64,000 bases of DNA from Fragum whitleyi (Eukaryota > Mollusca > Bivalvia > Cardiida > Cardiidae), in assembly GCA_948146395.1 (NCBI GenBank), contig OX411559.1:3644501-3708500 (forward strand), written 5' to 3'. The notes beneath the pieces were generated by a model. That model was not told where the DNA came from. It saw nothing but the letters and a program-made list of their open reading frames with translations, and did no database searches. Of the stretch, positions 1 through 12,312 are shown piece by piece. Within the stretch, counting starts at the first letter, position 1; each line of letters begins with the position of its first letter. A program made the translations under genes and the position numbers.

Positions 1-999
1 TACGAATTGTTCATTCTCTAGGAGTTTCCATGATCCAAACAGTATATGCATTCTCTAACCAGTATTAATCTAAGTATTGTCTGAATTTATGACGAGGAGT
101 CTTATTTCCTGAAATAAATTATGGTCTCATCCAATCTGACACTACCTTGTATTTATGGAGCGAAGCTTGCGAGAATAAAAGTGTAACAAGGAGTTACCGG
201 GGGTTCAAAGTACCGACATAGGAAGGGTGATAGTTGGTAATTTAAACTATGCTTAACTTGCTTCACCAGCTAACGTAGAGAGGACAACACAAACTGCGAC
301 ATTTTCGGTTTCCCTCTCCTTTATGAGGTAGCAATGGACATTATCCTGTTAACTGGTACAGTTAATAACATCGTGAAATTGACAAGGTGAAAAATTTAGG
401 AATTATTTTGGAATGAAATTGAATGAGTGAGATGAGCTATTTTTGGGTGAAATTCAGGATGAACAAAATAAGCGATATTAATTACCTACCTTTAAAAATG
501 TGCATTTAAGGTTTATAAATAGCTTCCTATTTCTTCAAGAACCAATCAGACGCTAACAATTTTAATCATGATATTGAAATGGAGTTTTTTTCAAGCTAAA
601 TTCATTTAATGTAGTTGTGGATCTTATCTTTTTTAGTCATTTTGAGCGTTTTTGAATGGTATGAAAAAGTGTTTGGAATAAATGGATGGAGCGCTGAGTG
701 AGCGATTTAAATTAGTTTTGATTGAGATGAATATCAATTTTAGGATGCAACTAACTGTAGCTTGATGTCTGGGAGACAGTATCGATCTAGGGACAGTGAC
801 CCAGTCAAATTGCGCTGCGGACTCTAGACTGGACCTACCGTCGACTTATGTATGAAGTCTTTTATGATACTCAACAATGGCGGCTTGAAAATGGCATTTT
901 GAAGTGGAGAATAGTGATCCACGTGCATATTTATTTGATTATTTGCCAGTTTTGAACATCTTCTTTAATATAACGCTTGGTTCGACGTTTTTTTGTGCA
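1..999. other. No recognisable feature
   Basis: AT-rich sequence with no convincing ORF, repeat match within the window or RNA gene. Confidence 0.5.
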
Positions 1000-1290
1000 C
1001 TATTTATTTTACGGGAGGACGGATAAGGGACGGGGGCGTACCCGAACTGACTGTCCTCTTCATGGGTGGGAAAAAGACGGTGCCTTCTCGCTTGAATAGC
1101 CCAAAACATAACCTTATTTGACACAGTTTTTTTAGTCTCAAAGGGTAGATCTATGAATGTAGATGAAGCGCTAATTACGTAATATAAGAGAAGTGTTGTG
1201 GAATGCGCTGCAGCACCTGAAAGTTGAGCGCCTTTATAAGGAGCAAAGAAGGCCAAAAATCGGATGGGGTCTGACCTCAACCGGAAGCGG
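1000..1290. repeat. Dispersed repeat pair, copy 1
   Basis: GAAGCGCTAATTACGTAATA, GGAATGCGCTGCAGCACCTG, AAAGTTGAGC and GGGGTCTGACC recur at 3645-3890 in the same orientation. Both copies yield matching minus-strand ORFs (AQLSGAAAHSTT), which look like repeat artefacts. Type unknown. Confidence 0.6.
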
Positions 1291-2159
1291 AAATTGGTTT
1301 ATTTTACGGCTTTTTGGAGCGTTGGTTAAACAGATCGTATTTCATAAGATTAGATGTTTAAAAAAAATAACGATCAAAAATGATAGTTAAATTTCATAAC
1401 TTACCTCCTTTTCAACATAAAATGTAAAAATTGACTAAACCATTGAATTTAAGAATACAGCTCGGTCAAAATATCATATAATTGGGATGGATCATTACAA
1501 AAATAGCAAAAAACTTTGCGTCGAAACGTATCATGGTTATTTTACCAAATAAAGGTAAAAAATAGTTACTTTACGTAACGGAAAAAAAGAAAAATCATTG
1601 GTCAATTACTTAAGAAAATAGATTTTTGTGGTATTTTCTCCTCTTTAAAATTCAACTAAAATGAGTGCATTTTCAACGTATGTAAGTGTGTTAAGCAATT
1701 GTAATTGATCAAAGAGAAATTTAATTGGCAATAGTTAAATTTTTATAAGTGTAAGGTCTCAACAGGTAACTATTTTATAGTTATCAGCTTGCATTGAGTT
1801 AATGCAAGACCTAAAGCGAATATTAACATTTTACCAAAACCATCCTAGGCCGCAGCTTACTCTAGAATGAAAGCGAGCATGGGAATGTACCTTCAAATTG
1901 TTATATACTGACTATATAATGTTAATCTACATCATATATGAACAAGAACAAAATAACCCCGTATGTCCATTGCTACCTGAATGTCGCCAATGCGTTTTAG
2001 CCTTTTCAAATACTGTCACTAACAAAGTGTTGTGGCCAATGTTCAAGCTTATTGGTGAAGGGAACGGATATGACAAAAGACAAAATGCATCCGACCTGTT
2101 ATTGGGCTTAAATATGACAATCAAGACTCTTCCTTGGTTTAATGATACAATAATTTCGG

Positions 2160-2372
2160 CTTATACTAAGAAGTCAATCGTAAGTCCAAATCGCATATCG
2201 TACCTTGTTGGTTTTTTTTCATTCTGTCTTGCAATATCTCATCGAAATCGTCTTTAGAAGACGACTCCAATGGGACGATCCATTTCAATATTTAGTTACT
2301 GATATAGAAGCAACTTTAATTTTTGACTTACACAAAAGGTGATCGTAAGATGTTTAGTAAAACAATCCCCTG
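2160..2372. mobile_element. MITE M3 copy in the 3' flank
   Basis: Shares TCGTAAGTCCAAATCGCATA, TTGCAATATCTCATCGAAAT, TAGAAGCAACTTTAATTTTT and GATGTTTAGTAAAACAATCC with the 43.9 kb copy. A GTAAGT resembling a donor at ~2183 is MITE sequence. Confidence 0.7.
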
Positions 2373-2537
2373 ATGTGTTATCATCGGCAACCATTCGGAA
2401 CATCACTCGGCCATTTCCGTAAACTACAACATACCTCGGATGTATGTAAGGCGGATGGGTATGTAACGAAGTAGTGCATTTTGTTAGGCGGAAACAGGGT
2501 AAGAAAACTAGCACTGTAGATTTATATCATTTACAGT

Positions 2538-2614
2538 AAATAACGGCTGAAAAATCTTAATTTTTGAGAATGACGAATCATTCTCAAAAATTACTATTTT
2601 TTCAGTCGTTATTT
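2538..2614. repeat. Palindromic hairpin
   Basis: AAATAACGGCTGAAAAA / TTTTTTCAGTCGTTATTT outside and AATTTTTGAGAATGA / TCATTCTCAAAAATT inside. Likely a small foldback MITE; single copy. Confidence 0.7.
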
Positions 2615-2651
2615 AAGAATCTTAAGATATTTATATTAGGATTCGATGGTT

Positions 2652-2864
2652 TCACGTCAGTGACTTAAACGAGTAGCGTTGGCGACGTCGAATGTTTTCA
2701 CTCAGAGTTTCGAGGGCTAACCCCATTTCAACTACGTCATCGAGTTTTTCCAAGGATTTCCCGTACTTTTTTTTAAAAATAGCCCGTCTATGTACATCCG
2801 AGGTTGATCGTGAGATTGACCGAGTGGTGTTCTGAGTGCATCGGCAACATGACAGCGACTCCAT
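2652..2864 (-). CDS. Unrecognised 70-residue ORF in CpG-containing sequence
   Basis: Starts in a good context (ACAAATGG) and encodes MESLSCCRCTQNTTRSISRS, then KKYGKSLEKLDDVVEMGLAL and a basic end. No family recognised. Could be a lineage-specific small gene, a retrotransposon fragment or chance. Confidence 0.2.
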   Translation of the reverse strand: MESLSCCRCTQNTTRSISRSTSDVHRRAIFKKKYGKSLEKLDDVVEMGLALETLSENIRRRQRYSFKSLT

Positions 2865-3644
2865 TTGTTTGAGACAGATATCGGAACTTGGTAGAAAACC
2901 ATCTGGTTTTGACGTCTACAAAATATGAATATACTAGGCCTTCAGGGTCGAGGCAAACGTATTTTTATTCCAAGACTACGAAGTAGAGGTATAATTTGGG
3001 ATTTAAATAATGTCTGATATAATGGTTTAATAATGTGTATATCTAACGTCCATTTCCACGTACATATACCCTTAAGTTTGCTTTCTCTAGCCCTATACCC
3101 GCGTGGCCTTGAGTCGCGAAACTTAACGAAATTCTTTCCCATGGCTCAATAAACTATCCCTTTGTTTTGGATCATGGGAGTCGAAGGTGGATTTTGTCCG
3201 AAACCCCTTTCTGTGCCGTAACCACGCAGGGAACCAAAGAAACTAAATTGATGAAACTCGTACAATTGTTGACTATGACCCATGGAAGTGTGTCCTGTTG
3301 GTTTGATGTTACCAAGGTCAAGGCCACAACTGAACTTTGTTTCAAGGTGACCATTGAATTTTGTCTTAAAGCGGTGTCCATCTTCTTGCCATGAAACCAT
3401 GTAACAGTTTAACAACAACTTTGTACGAAATTATTTCCGTTCTCTTACTTGAGAGAAAAAATGGTTGAGAGTCATCAAATGATATACGATTGATGCCGAT
3501 GACTGTTCAAAGGTCAAGGTCACATTTGAAGTTTTTGGAAAACCCTTTCATATTCTAACCAAAGAACCAGTTTGCCAAGAACCAAGAAAATATATCTCAA
3601 ATCAAAGCGCTAAAAGCGCTGAAGGCCTAGTTTATAAAGATCTA

Positions 3645-3890
3645 TTTTGTGCACGATTTCCTTCTCAGAGGACGGATGAGCGACGGTTCTTTTACTCTGG
3701 CTTGTATAGCCCAAAACTTAAACCTAAAAAGACCACTTTTTTAGTCTCAAAAGATAGAACAATGCATGTAGATGAAGCGCTAATGACGTAATATATAAAC
3801 GTATTGTTGTGGAATGCGCTGCAGCACCTGAAAGTTGAGCAATTTTATAAAGAACAAAGAATGCCATAAAAAGGGTGGGGTCTGACCAAA
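3645..3890. repeat. Dispersed repeat pair, copy 2
   Basis: Second copy of the 1000-1290 sequence, ~2.6 kb away: ACGGATGAGCGACGGTTCTT, GAAGCGCTAATGACGTAATA, GGAATGCGCTGCAGCACCTG. Confidence 0.6.
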
Positions 3891-4739
3891 GAACTTCGTG
3901 TCGCACAAAAGTTGATGATGTATACTATAATTTTTTTTTGCGCGCGCGTGAGCACAAAAAAGCTACGTAATACACACGTTGTTCGGTTTTTGACTCCATT
4001 ATCTTTTTCCTAGCCAATTTCCAGGATACAGGGTTGTTTCCTATGGCCTGCTAAACCAAGCCATTTATCATCAATGACACTCGTAGTGATTTGGTTGTTT
4101 ATTTTTGGGTCATGAGCCTCAAAGATTTTGGTCAAAATTTATTGAAAGAAAAACAACACAACATTTGCCTGGCAATATTTCGAGAATATTTGAATGATAA
4201 TGAAAATGTATACGTTTATTGCTGAAAACTCGAGGCAGTGTCCATTTGATGTTTCTAGTGGATACGCGTTTGATTCGCTTAACCTTTTTATTTCATAATG
4301 ATACCAAAACAGGCTCTTATATTTATCCCTGTCGATTCCGCTTCCCAGTTCTAGCGGTGAATATGTGGGTATTTTCTATGGCTATGGTAAGTAAGGTGAT
4401 CAATTAATTCGTGAGGTACATAATTTGAACAAACTAGGTCAATGGTAGAGACAATGGCAGATCCAAGGGGGTTCGAACCGTGGCTTACAAATTCCGACAG
4501 GAATTTGAGAGACGCAGGTTTTTACGAGTCTGAGACTCAAAAACATATAGCTAGGACTCTCAAATTAAACTTTCTGACAAGGCCATTGGACCCTCTGGAA
4601 ATCAAATTCAAAAAAGAATAAAAGAATTGACTTTTTTTTCTGAAGCTGATCCCCGAAGGTACATATCTTTCCAACAACATAGGTATCGAATGAAGACAAT
4701 GTTTCAATATTTTCACAAAAACATGAGGAAAGCGAAAAC

Positions 4740-4990
4740 GAATGAGCCTGTTAGTGAGATTTCCAACAATTTCAAATATGCGCAAAGCAAAGACTCTGAC
4801 GAGCCTTTGCATCCGCACAGTCTGACCAGAGTCTTCACGACCCGTTCAGTTGATAGATGAGGTCTCAAAGTATCTGTAGGCGATCAGGTATACTTAAAGT
4901 ATGTGGCTGTCAACGCTACTCAGTGTTTGCACCTCACAAACGTTTCAAATTGTTGGAAATGTCACACACAGGCTCAAATAATCGTACTTA
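4740..4990. repeat. Dispersed ~200-bp repeat (GAGCCTGTG..ATTTCCAACA)
   Basis: GAGCCTGTTAGTGAGATTTC, CAACAATTTC, GACTCTGACGAGCC ... TCAAATTGTTGGAAATGTCA, CACACAGGCTCA: inverse-repeated ends GAGCCTGTGYRTGAMATTTC / GAAATGTCACACACAGGCTC. Other copies near 11590-11690, 20385-20580, 28780-28985, 33665-33790 and 63415-63655. Foldback or MITE type. Confidence 0.6.
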
Positions 4991-5977
4991 CTTACCAATA
5001 TGACTTTTAATAGTCTACGACCTCCTATAACCGCTTTAATTCAGTTAAAACTTTAACAAGAGACCAAAGAGGGCCTGTATCGTTCCACTGGCTTTCAAAT
5101 ATCTATCAATGAAAACTAGTCAGATATGAAATTTTACAAAAGAAAAAAATGTTTGAAGAGGCAAAGAAAAAAAAAAGGACAGTACAGCAGTTTTTACAGT
5201 AGGTTAAACCTTAAAAGGAAAACCCTATATTGAAAAAAATCGAAATAACAAAAGATTATTTATTATATAGATAAGTCTTGCTGGATCTTTAACAACCCAA
5301 CAATACTACATGTAACATGGAAATATACTGAGAAAAAAATAAAAAGTATCCTTCCAATGTATATAAATTGTGATTTCTTTAAAAATACCCACAGTAATTT
5401 CATGGAAAATACAGCATGCATATCACGCCCTAACCATTTGGAATTAATTAAAGTAGAAGAGTTTGGTGTGATTAGATAGAGACGCAACTGAATTGTTTAC
5501 GTTAACGTCGAAAAGGGGTCGTTCTCAAAATTCGTTTTGCTTCGTTACTTTAAAGTTTGCTAATATTCATTTGAGAGACTCGTTTGAATGTCATTGAAAA
5601 TCGCTCTCTGTAAACCCGTGGAGAAAATTGACAATTGGCTCACTTAAAAAGTTTGGCACTTTGAAATGTTAAAATATTTATTGCGCTTCCTTTTTCAAAT
5701 GGTAGATAAGAAGCGTGTAAGTAAACGCGCCAACGTCAATGGGAGAATTTTGCGTGATGTCTTCCTAATGGGCCTATAGAGTTAAAGAAGGTGAATAACG
5801 GAAATGATCAACAATCGTCTTTATTGTTATTCTCTTTCAACCAAAGCCTGTAAAATGTACTAAACGTCTGTCGAGCTTTGATTATGCATGTGTGCAAGTT
5901 TTCTTTGTTCTTTTTTCAAAACTGGGTGGTACCGAAAACAACTATTGTGGGATTTTCGTAATTACGTAGCTTTACAG

Positions 5978-6073
5978 GTGTCATCCTTTGAGAAGAATCA
6001 CACGATCGCAAGCGTGACGTACGCCGACTTAGAAAATATTGATTTTGACATTTCTTGGATATCACCAAAATAG
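5978..6073 (+). CDS. Possible terminal exon of an unrecognised plus-strand gene
   Basis: After a fair acceptor (GTAGCTTTACAG) a 31-codon frame, VSSFEKNHTIASVTYADLEN and IDFDISWISPK, ends at TAG. Base composition is more GC-rich than around it. I do not recognise the protein. Candidate upstream exons (1898-2180 and 4222-4390, the latter ending ATG|GTAAGT) cannot be linked with confidence. It could equally be chance. Confidence 0.2.
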   Translation: MSSFEKNHTIASVTYADLENIDFDISWISPK

Positions 6074-6454
6074 CATATTTCTTGTATAAAATATGAAAAA
6101 TAAGTATGATAAAACAAAGCACTGCAAACACACTGGTACCTTTTTCGATAACTCGACGAAACAAATGTAAAAGATATTGGTAAATGAAAAGTGGGTTATT
6201 TCTTTTTTTGCTGAGAATATATTATCAATTTCAAGAATATAGTCTTACCCTTCTATACACATATTATTGAGCCAATCAAAATTCTTTGAACAACTTCAGA
6301 AGAGGGTCACTCAAGGAACACTCATGACAGGTTCCATTGAAATCAGGCCAGTTGTTTGGAAGGAGATTTTATATTGAAAATAAGCCCCACCCTACTCACC
6401 CACATTTTGGGGTCAATAAAAAATTTCTTGAACAATAAAAAAAAAAAAACCAAA

Positions 6455-7366
6455 AAAAACCCAAGATGTGTTTGTGAAACACTAATGCCCCCGTAACAGC
6501 ATTTTTTTTAAAGTTTGACCTTGACAGATGACCTTGACCTTGTCACATGACCTTGACTTTGGTACAAGCAGATGCGGATCATTGAGATCTATCATCATGC
6601 CAAATATGGGCCTTGTATCTTGAATAGGCTTGAGGATAAGGCAAAGGTTAAGTTTGGTTAAGTTTTCCGACAGACGGACGGACAGACAGACGGACATGAG
6701 TAAAACAATATGCCCCCAATCTCTCGATGTGGGGGCATAAAAAACAATCTAAGTAAACGGTCATCCAAGGAACATTCATACCATGTTTAATTGAAATCGG
6801 CCCAATGATTCTGGAGGAGAAGATTTTATCAACAAAATAAGCATTCCCCTATCTTGCCCATATTTGGGGGTCAAACAAATTTTCTTGGAACAACTTTGGA
6901 AGACAGTCACCCAAGGATCACTTCTGGCAAGTTTGGTTAAAATTGACCCAATTTTTTGCAAGGAAAAAATGTTTAAAGAAAAGTTTACGTACAGATGCAT
7001 ACAATGCCATGACAAGAGGACTATGATGGTCCTTAATCACTCACCTGACTAATTCAACTCATAACTTGTCAACCATGCTATAAATACCAGAGATTGTTTG
7101 ATTAATATTTTTCTAAGATTTTAGGCACCTTTCCGTCACCATGGAAACCAGAGTTTTTTTTATGAAATTAAATTCTTTCAAGCAACTTTTGTAGAGCTTC
7201 ACCAAAGGAACATCCTTGTCAAGTTTCAACTTTGATTGGCCCTAGCGGTTTCGGCGGAGAAGCTATTTAAAGGGATTGTTAACGGACGGACAGACGATTG
7301 ACGGACAACAGAGGGTGAGTGGTCAGAAAAGCTCACCTCGAGCACTTTCTACTCAGGTGAGCTAAC
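6455..7366 (+). mobile_element. Adjacent Helentron-like elements (CCCCCG family, then TCACCTGA family)
   Basis: 6455-6740: GATGTGTTTGTGAAACACTA, ATGCCCCCG, GACCTTGACCTTGTCACATG, GGACGGACAGACAG run, then GTGGGGGCATAAAA. 6745-7366: TCAAGGAACATTC-type units, head AAGAGGACTATGATGGTCCT at 7013, tail CTCAGGTGAGCTAA. Units just upstream (6240-6450) belong to the same core type. In the gene's 3' flank. Confidence 0.6.
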
Positions 7367-7391
7367 AAAAGCTTGATACCCTTCGGCCAGT

Positions 7392-8890
7392 GAAGTTTTA
7401 AGCACACAATGTGTTTGTGAAGCACAAATACCCCAAGAAGTTGCTTTTTTTAAACTTAGAACTTGATAAATGACATTGACCTGACCTTGGTATCTAGATG
7501 CGCATCATTGAGATCTATTATTATTACAAATGTGAGCATGGTATCTTGAATTGCCTTACAGTAATTGGCACTGTTAAGTTTTTTGTTAGATTTTGCAGAT
7601 AGACAGACAACGGTAAAAGAATATGCCCCGGATCTTTCGACGAGGGGGCTTAAAAGGGAAAGGGTTAAAGGCAGGCGTATCTAGGATTTTGAAATTTATA
7701 CGCACTCAGAAAGGGACTTTTACACACGATAAATGTCTCCGTCCGCTCCCCTTTTCTATGGTTTGAGAGTTGGTGAATAACCAAAACATCGTAACTACAG
7801 CTTGAATAAGCTGTAGTTTTGATTTTATGATTATTCATCAATAACATTTTTCGAAAGAGGATTAATTTCTATCACGCACTTGCGTAATGGTAGTTATGCC
7901 CTTGAAAGGTCATCATTGTATATTTTGGCTTGCAACTCAAAGTTGACACAATATTATCTAAACCAGTATTCAAATGTTTTCAAATATGTCAAGAAAAAAC
8001 TTTTTTTTTTCCAAACAATTTTATTCGAACTAGAAAAAATCAACAGCAAACGTCAAATCTAAAGTAAATTGATCCAAAAAATACTATGCATACGTTTCAT
8101 CTAGCACAAAAATAATCAGTATTGTTTATAAACAAGGCACTTACACCACCATTGAGAGTTTTAATATAAATGATTAACCAAAATGTTGTAAATACAGCTT
8201 AGTGAAGCTTTTGGTAAACAAGAAGTCCAAGATGGTCCTAAGTCACTCACCTGAGTAATCAACTCATAACTTGTCAAGCATGTTATAAATACCAGAGATT
8301 TTTTGATGTACATTTAGGTTAGTTTTGAAAGATACAGACTTTCAAAATTTCATCAAACTAAATTTGATTTTTTAAAAAAAAATTTCCTTATTTTTCCACC
8401 TTTCTGTTACCATGGCAACCAGAGTCTTTGCTGAAGTTAATTTTTGTAGATCTCACCCAAGGATTATCTCTGCTAAGTTGGTCCAGTAGTTTTTGAAAAG
8501 AGTTCTTTTTTAAGAATTTTTGTCATTTTTGACCTTTCTGTTACCATGGAAACCAGAGTTTTTAATGACATTAAATTCTTTTAAAAACTTTGGTAGAACT
8601 TCACCCAAGGAATTTCTCTGCTAGGTTTCGGCTCACTGGACCAGTGGTTAAGAAGAATATTTTTTTCAACAAATTTCAGCCTGTCTGTTCCCATGTCAAC
8701 CAGAGTTTTTGATGAAACTAAATTCTTCACTTTGGTAGAGCTTTACCCAATGATCTTCCTTGCCAAGTTTCAGCTTGATTGCCCCAGTGGTTTAGGCAGA
8801 GAAGATATTAAAAGAATTTTTTGACGAATGGATATACAGATGATGGATTGATGAAGGACAGAGTGATCATAATAGCTCACCATGAGCATC
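7392..8890 (+). repeat. Degenerate Helentron-like repeats in the 3' flank
   Basis: 7392-7655 is a decayed CCCCCG-family copy (GTGTTTGTGAAGCACAAATA, GAGGGGGCTTAAAA). 8217-8890 is a TCACCTGA-family copy with ~130-bp units (TTTCTGTTACCATGGAAACC, ACTTTGGTAGAGCTTCACCC). Sequence between them (7660-8216) shows nothing recognisable. Confidence 0.5.
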
Positions 8891-9007
8891 TTGAAAACTG
8901 TTTGCCAAGCTACCTACAATAGGTCTGAAACCAACAGGAATGTTATAGCTTGAGGTAGGCTAAGGAACTATTACCAAATGCTGCCTTTATTATCAATGCT
9001 TATTCAT

Positions 9008-9163
9008 CTGGGCCCAGTTGTATAAAGATTCAATTAAATTGAACCAAAAATTAATTTCAGCCAATCAGAATCAATTTTATCAATTGAAACAGCAATCATG
9101 ATTGGTTGAATTTAAATTTGGTCTATATCTAACCAATAGTTATCTTTTATACAACTGGGGGCT
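9008..9163. mobile_element. MITE M8 (GGCCCAGTTGTATAAA termini)
   Basis: TGGGCCCAGTTGTATAAAGA ... TCTTTTATACAACTGGGGGC are inverted repeats of ~17 bp around CAATTAAATTGA / AACCAATAG-type arms. Single copy. Confidence 0.7.
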
Positions 9164-9671
9164 GTATCATTGTGGCTGTCAATTAAACATTTAAAATTTA
9201 CCAATTTGTAAGATTGCATTCCAACCTAGTAGTAATTTTTGTCCAAAGTTTTAGTAGGTGGATGACAAAAACCCGTACATGCAACTTAATCCAGACCACA
9301 CCTTTTGTAGACAAATGATAAAGTTTCAAATTATCATAACAAATCTGTCATATTGGAAATCTCGGAACATTGTCAGTGCTATGTTAATTCACTTTAAACA
9401 TTTTTCAATGATCTTAACAAGCTGCAGTTACAAGCTTAAGGAACCTATATCTTAACTTTATTCTGCTGAATTTAAATCTTGTCTCGAACAAATTGCCATT
9501 TTTGAAGGGTATTCAAATCAGTCTTGCTCTGGTTTTTCTCAAAAATTCAAAGCAGACAAGGTAGGCCAAGATCAGACTGCATGTCTGTGCAAGCTGATCT
9601 TTGTCTATACTGTCTGCCAAAGCTTTGTATATGTCATGCAGAGTATAAGAAGAATTAATCTAAATCAGGGA

Positions 9672-9912
9672 CTGAGGTTATAAAACTTTTCTCATTCTCA
9701 ATTCAAAATTTTCTCAAATTTCAATTTGAGAATAAAGCTTATTTCTGTTTTAATACCCATTTTAAATGTTTTAACATAAGAGATGACATTAATAAGTTGT
9801 TATAAATAACAACTTATTAATATCATTTTTTATTTTCATACATTTATTTGAATTAAAAATTCAAGAAATTTCTCAGTTGAGCCTGAGAAAAGGTTTATAA
9901 CCTAGGGCCCAG
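9672..9912. mobile_element. MITE M7 second copy, 3' flank
   Basis: GGTTATAAAACTTTTCTCAT, ATTAATAAGTTGTTATAAAT / AACAACTTATTAATATCATT, TGAGAAAAGGTTTATAACCT, AGGGCCCAG. Confidence 0.75.
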
Positions 9913-9954
9913 AAATAACAAAACACTTGTATCTACTTCTTGTTTATCAATATA

Positions 9955-10330
9955 TAACAAGAGATGTTTGTAAAACATTTATCAAATTGTGCCCCACATA
10001 CAAACACGTCAATGGCATAGTCTCAGTCAATTAACAAAGGGCAATAACTCCAAAAATACAATGAGTAGAGTTATGGTTCTTGTGTACTGCACTACTCCTC
10101 AATGAGATCTATCCACAAGTCAAGGGCTCAGCGTGAAACGGTTGTAACTCCCTATAAACATATAGGGAGTTACAACTGTTTCGCGCTGAGCCATCAACCT
10201 GTGAAGTATCATGATTCTAGCTTACATAGATAATACTCAGTACAAAATACAGCCTACAGACGAACGGACCGACTGACAAGTGCAAAGTAATATACCACCT
10301 CTTCATTGAAGGAGGGCATAACAATTTGTA
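9955..10330 (+). repeat. Short copy related to the 57.7-59 kb element, with an embedded palindrome
   Basis: AACAAGAGATGTTTGTAAAA, AAAGGGCAATAACTCCAAAA, CTCAATGAGATCTATCCACA match the 57.9-58.4 kb units; tail CTTCATTGAAGGAGGGCATA. The palindrome at 10127-10196 interrupts it. Confidence 0.5.
10127..10196. repeat. Palindromic mini-element P1
   Basis: CTCAGCGTGAAACGGTTGTA, ACTCCCTATA / TATAGGGAGTTACAACTGTT, TCGCGCTGAG: nearly perfect inverted repeat. A second copy is at 28502-28575 and a half copy near 52274-52310. Confidence 0.75.
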
Positions 10331-10551
10331 TTTCAACTGACAAGAGTTCATTAACAGGATTGACAGGTCATCAGATTGTCGTAAGCACAGCTTGTTCAAG
10401 CTGTATATACGACATTTTGGTAACACTGTGAACATGTATCAATGAACATTTATGATAATAAATGTGTACATGTATCACATTTTCTCAGGACTATTTGATT
10501 CTTATTAATACTGAACTTGAAAAAAGTATTTTGCAAAACAATTTAAAACTT

Positions 10552-11275
10552 AACAAAACAACCAAGATGAGTTTGGAAAACAATATTGGCCCCACAACGG
10601 CCTTTTTTTTTTAATTTTTGACCTTGACAGATGACCATGACCTTGTCACATGACATTGACCATGGTATCTGCTGATGGGTATCATTGAGATCAATCATGA
10701 TGCCAAATATGAACATAGAGGATATTGAATAAGTGGTCACGGAATACTGAATTTATTAAAAGAGTCATCTAAAAACAGATAAAACGGAGGTTGCGCCGAG
10801 TTTTTATCTGCTTTAGATGACGAGTTTAATAAATACTGTATTTTATGAGCACAAATTTTATACTTTATTTCTATTTTGACCCGAATTTTAGCGAAAATCG
10901 TCGAAATTCTTGAAATTCAACATTTCAATTTTCTGTGAAACTTTTAACGCCGTTTAAAACTGACGTCACAATATATACATTATGACGTCATTTTTGCGGT
11001 TACAAAATAGCGTTGCTATTCGCCCTGAGCTCATTTGCATAGTCTTTCCACTAGTGTAATAACACCCATGTAATATCAAAAATATTCAACGGGGTATTTC
11101 ACTCCCGCAATGTAGGTCATATTATAACATAGTATCTTGAATAGACTTGATATAACTGTAAATAAGTTTTTGGTTAAGTTTTGCAGCCAGAACAACTAAG
11201 AGATAGATGGAAAGACAGACAGACAACTGTTTAACATTATGCCATTGATATTATTTATGCTGGGGGTATATAAAT
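10552..11275 (+). mobile_element. CCCCCG-family element split by MITE M1
   Basis: CAACCAAGATGAGTTTGGAA through TGATGCCAAATATGAACATA (to ~10718), then resumes AGTATCTTGAATAGACTTGA at 11131 with a CAGACAGACA run. The gap is the M1 insertion. Confidence 0.6.
10719..11125 (+). mobile_element. MITE M1 copy 1 (~407 bp) with 7-bp flanking duplication
   Basis: Starts AGGATATTGAATAAGTGGTC and ends TGTAGGTCATATTAT, flanked on both sides by AACATAG (10712-10718 and 11126-11132). A long hairpin near one end pairs AACAGATAAAA with TTTTTATCTG around a short loop (10755-10830). Other conserved blocks: GACGTCA twice, CTCATTTGCATAG, CACTAGTGTAATAACAC. No ORF, so non-autonomous. Confidence 0.8.
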
Positions 11276-12306
11276 ATATAATTGACATTGTCATATATAT
11301 ATTCTATGAAGGCATATCAAGGCTGGTTAATCTCTCAATGAATAAGATAAATCTCTGCTAACATACTTATGACCCTTAATAACCTTCTGTACATCATATG
11401 AGAGGAGATCAATAAACTCATGTTTTTTTCAAATTGAACTAATACAATTGAGCCTGTGCTTGACATTTCCATCAATTTGCCATGTTCGTGAGGTGCAATC
11501 ATTGAGAGGCCCAGGCAGCCACATACTGTTAACATAAAGTTACCCGAGATAGTACAAATATTTTGAGTTCTTATCTAGATAGTAAGTCCAAAAGGAAGAC
11601 TCTGGTCAGACTGTGCGGATGCACAGACTGGCCAGAGTCTTTGCTTTGCACAAATTCAAAATTGTTAGAAATCTCATGCACAGGCTAAAATGTTAATTTC
11701 AAGGGAAAAAGTTGTTACTTATATCAAAGTTTTCAATTATAATGGTCTCTACCTATCAGGTAATAATAACTAACAAATCTTTTTTGTAAGTTTCTTTTAG
11801 TCGGAACAGAAATAAATGATTTTTGTGTATTCATGACTAAAATGACCTTTCCCTTTGATGATGGGTAATTATCGCACAAATCAAAACTAGACTGTTGCAA
11901 AGCGGACAAATAACCCCTACAAGAGTATCTCAATAATGAAAAGCCATTTTCCATGAAAGGGCATTGACTCTGTCAAATTCAAGGGATGGTAACCCAAATA
12001 TCACTTGCTCATCTCTGCCTGATATTGATCACATCTCTAAAGTTTCATAGAAAACTGCCTATTGGTTGCTGAGAAATTGAGCAGATAAAAAAGCTACAGA
12101 CAATTCGACTGACTGACTGAGGGAACAACAAGCCGACTCCTATATACCACCCAAACATAGTTCAGAGGGGTACCATTTTAAGTATAGAAATAATCTATAG
12201 CATAAATAAAATTGATTAGAACAAAAATATTCTAACTAGCATTTTTACCTCTTGTCAAAATGTGAATCAAAATTAGTTCATGGGTTACAAAACTGGACTC
12301 ATTTTG
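11276..12306. other. 3' flank of the TRANK1-like gene, no gene seen
   Basis: AT-rich; holds a copy of the GAGCCTGTG repeat (11590-11690) and the start of another degenerate unit (CACTTGCTCATCTCTGCCTG, 11940-12170). ORFs here are short and unsupported. Confidence 0.5.
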
Positions 12307-12312
12307 TTTATT
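12307..12312 (-). terminator. TRANK1: Candidate poly(A) signal AATAAA of the TRANK1-like gene
   Basis: TTTATT on the plus strand reads AATAAA on the gene strand, 77 nt past the stop codon. It is the first canonical hexamer downstream of the stop, so the 3' UTR would be about 100 nt. Confidence 0.6.

Noticed and set aside
2183..2188. Splice donor GTAAGT after the 1898-2180 ORF
   Set aside because: The same TCGTAAGTC is part of MITE M3 at its other copies, so it is not evidence of an exon.
3146..3418. Overlapping 90- and 75-residue ORFs on both strands
   Set aside because: Sequence contains repeated CAAGGTCAAGGYCACA motifs like the tandem cores elsewhere; no family resemblance.
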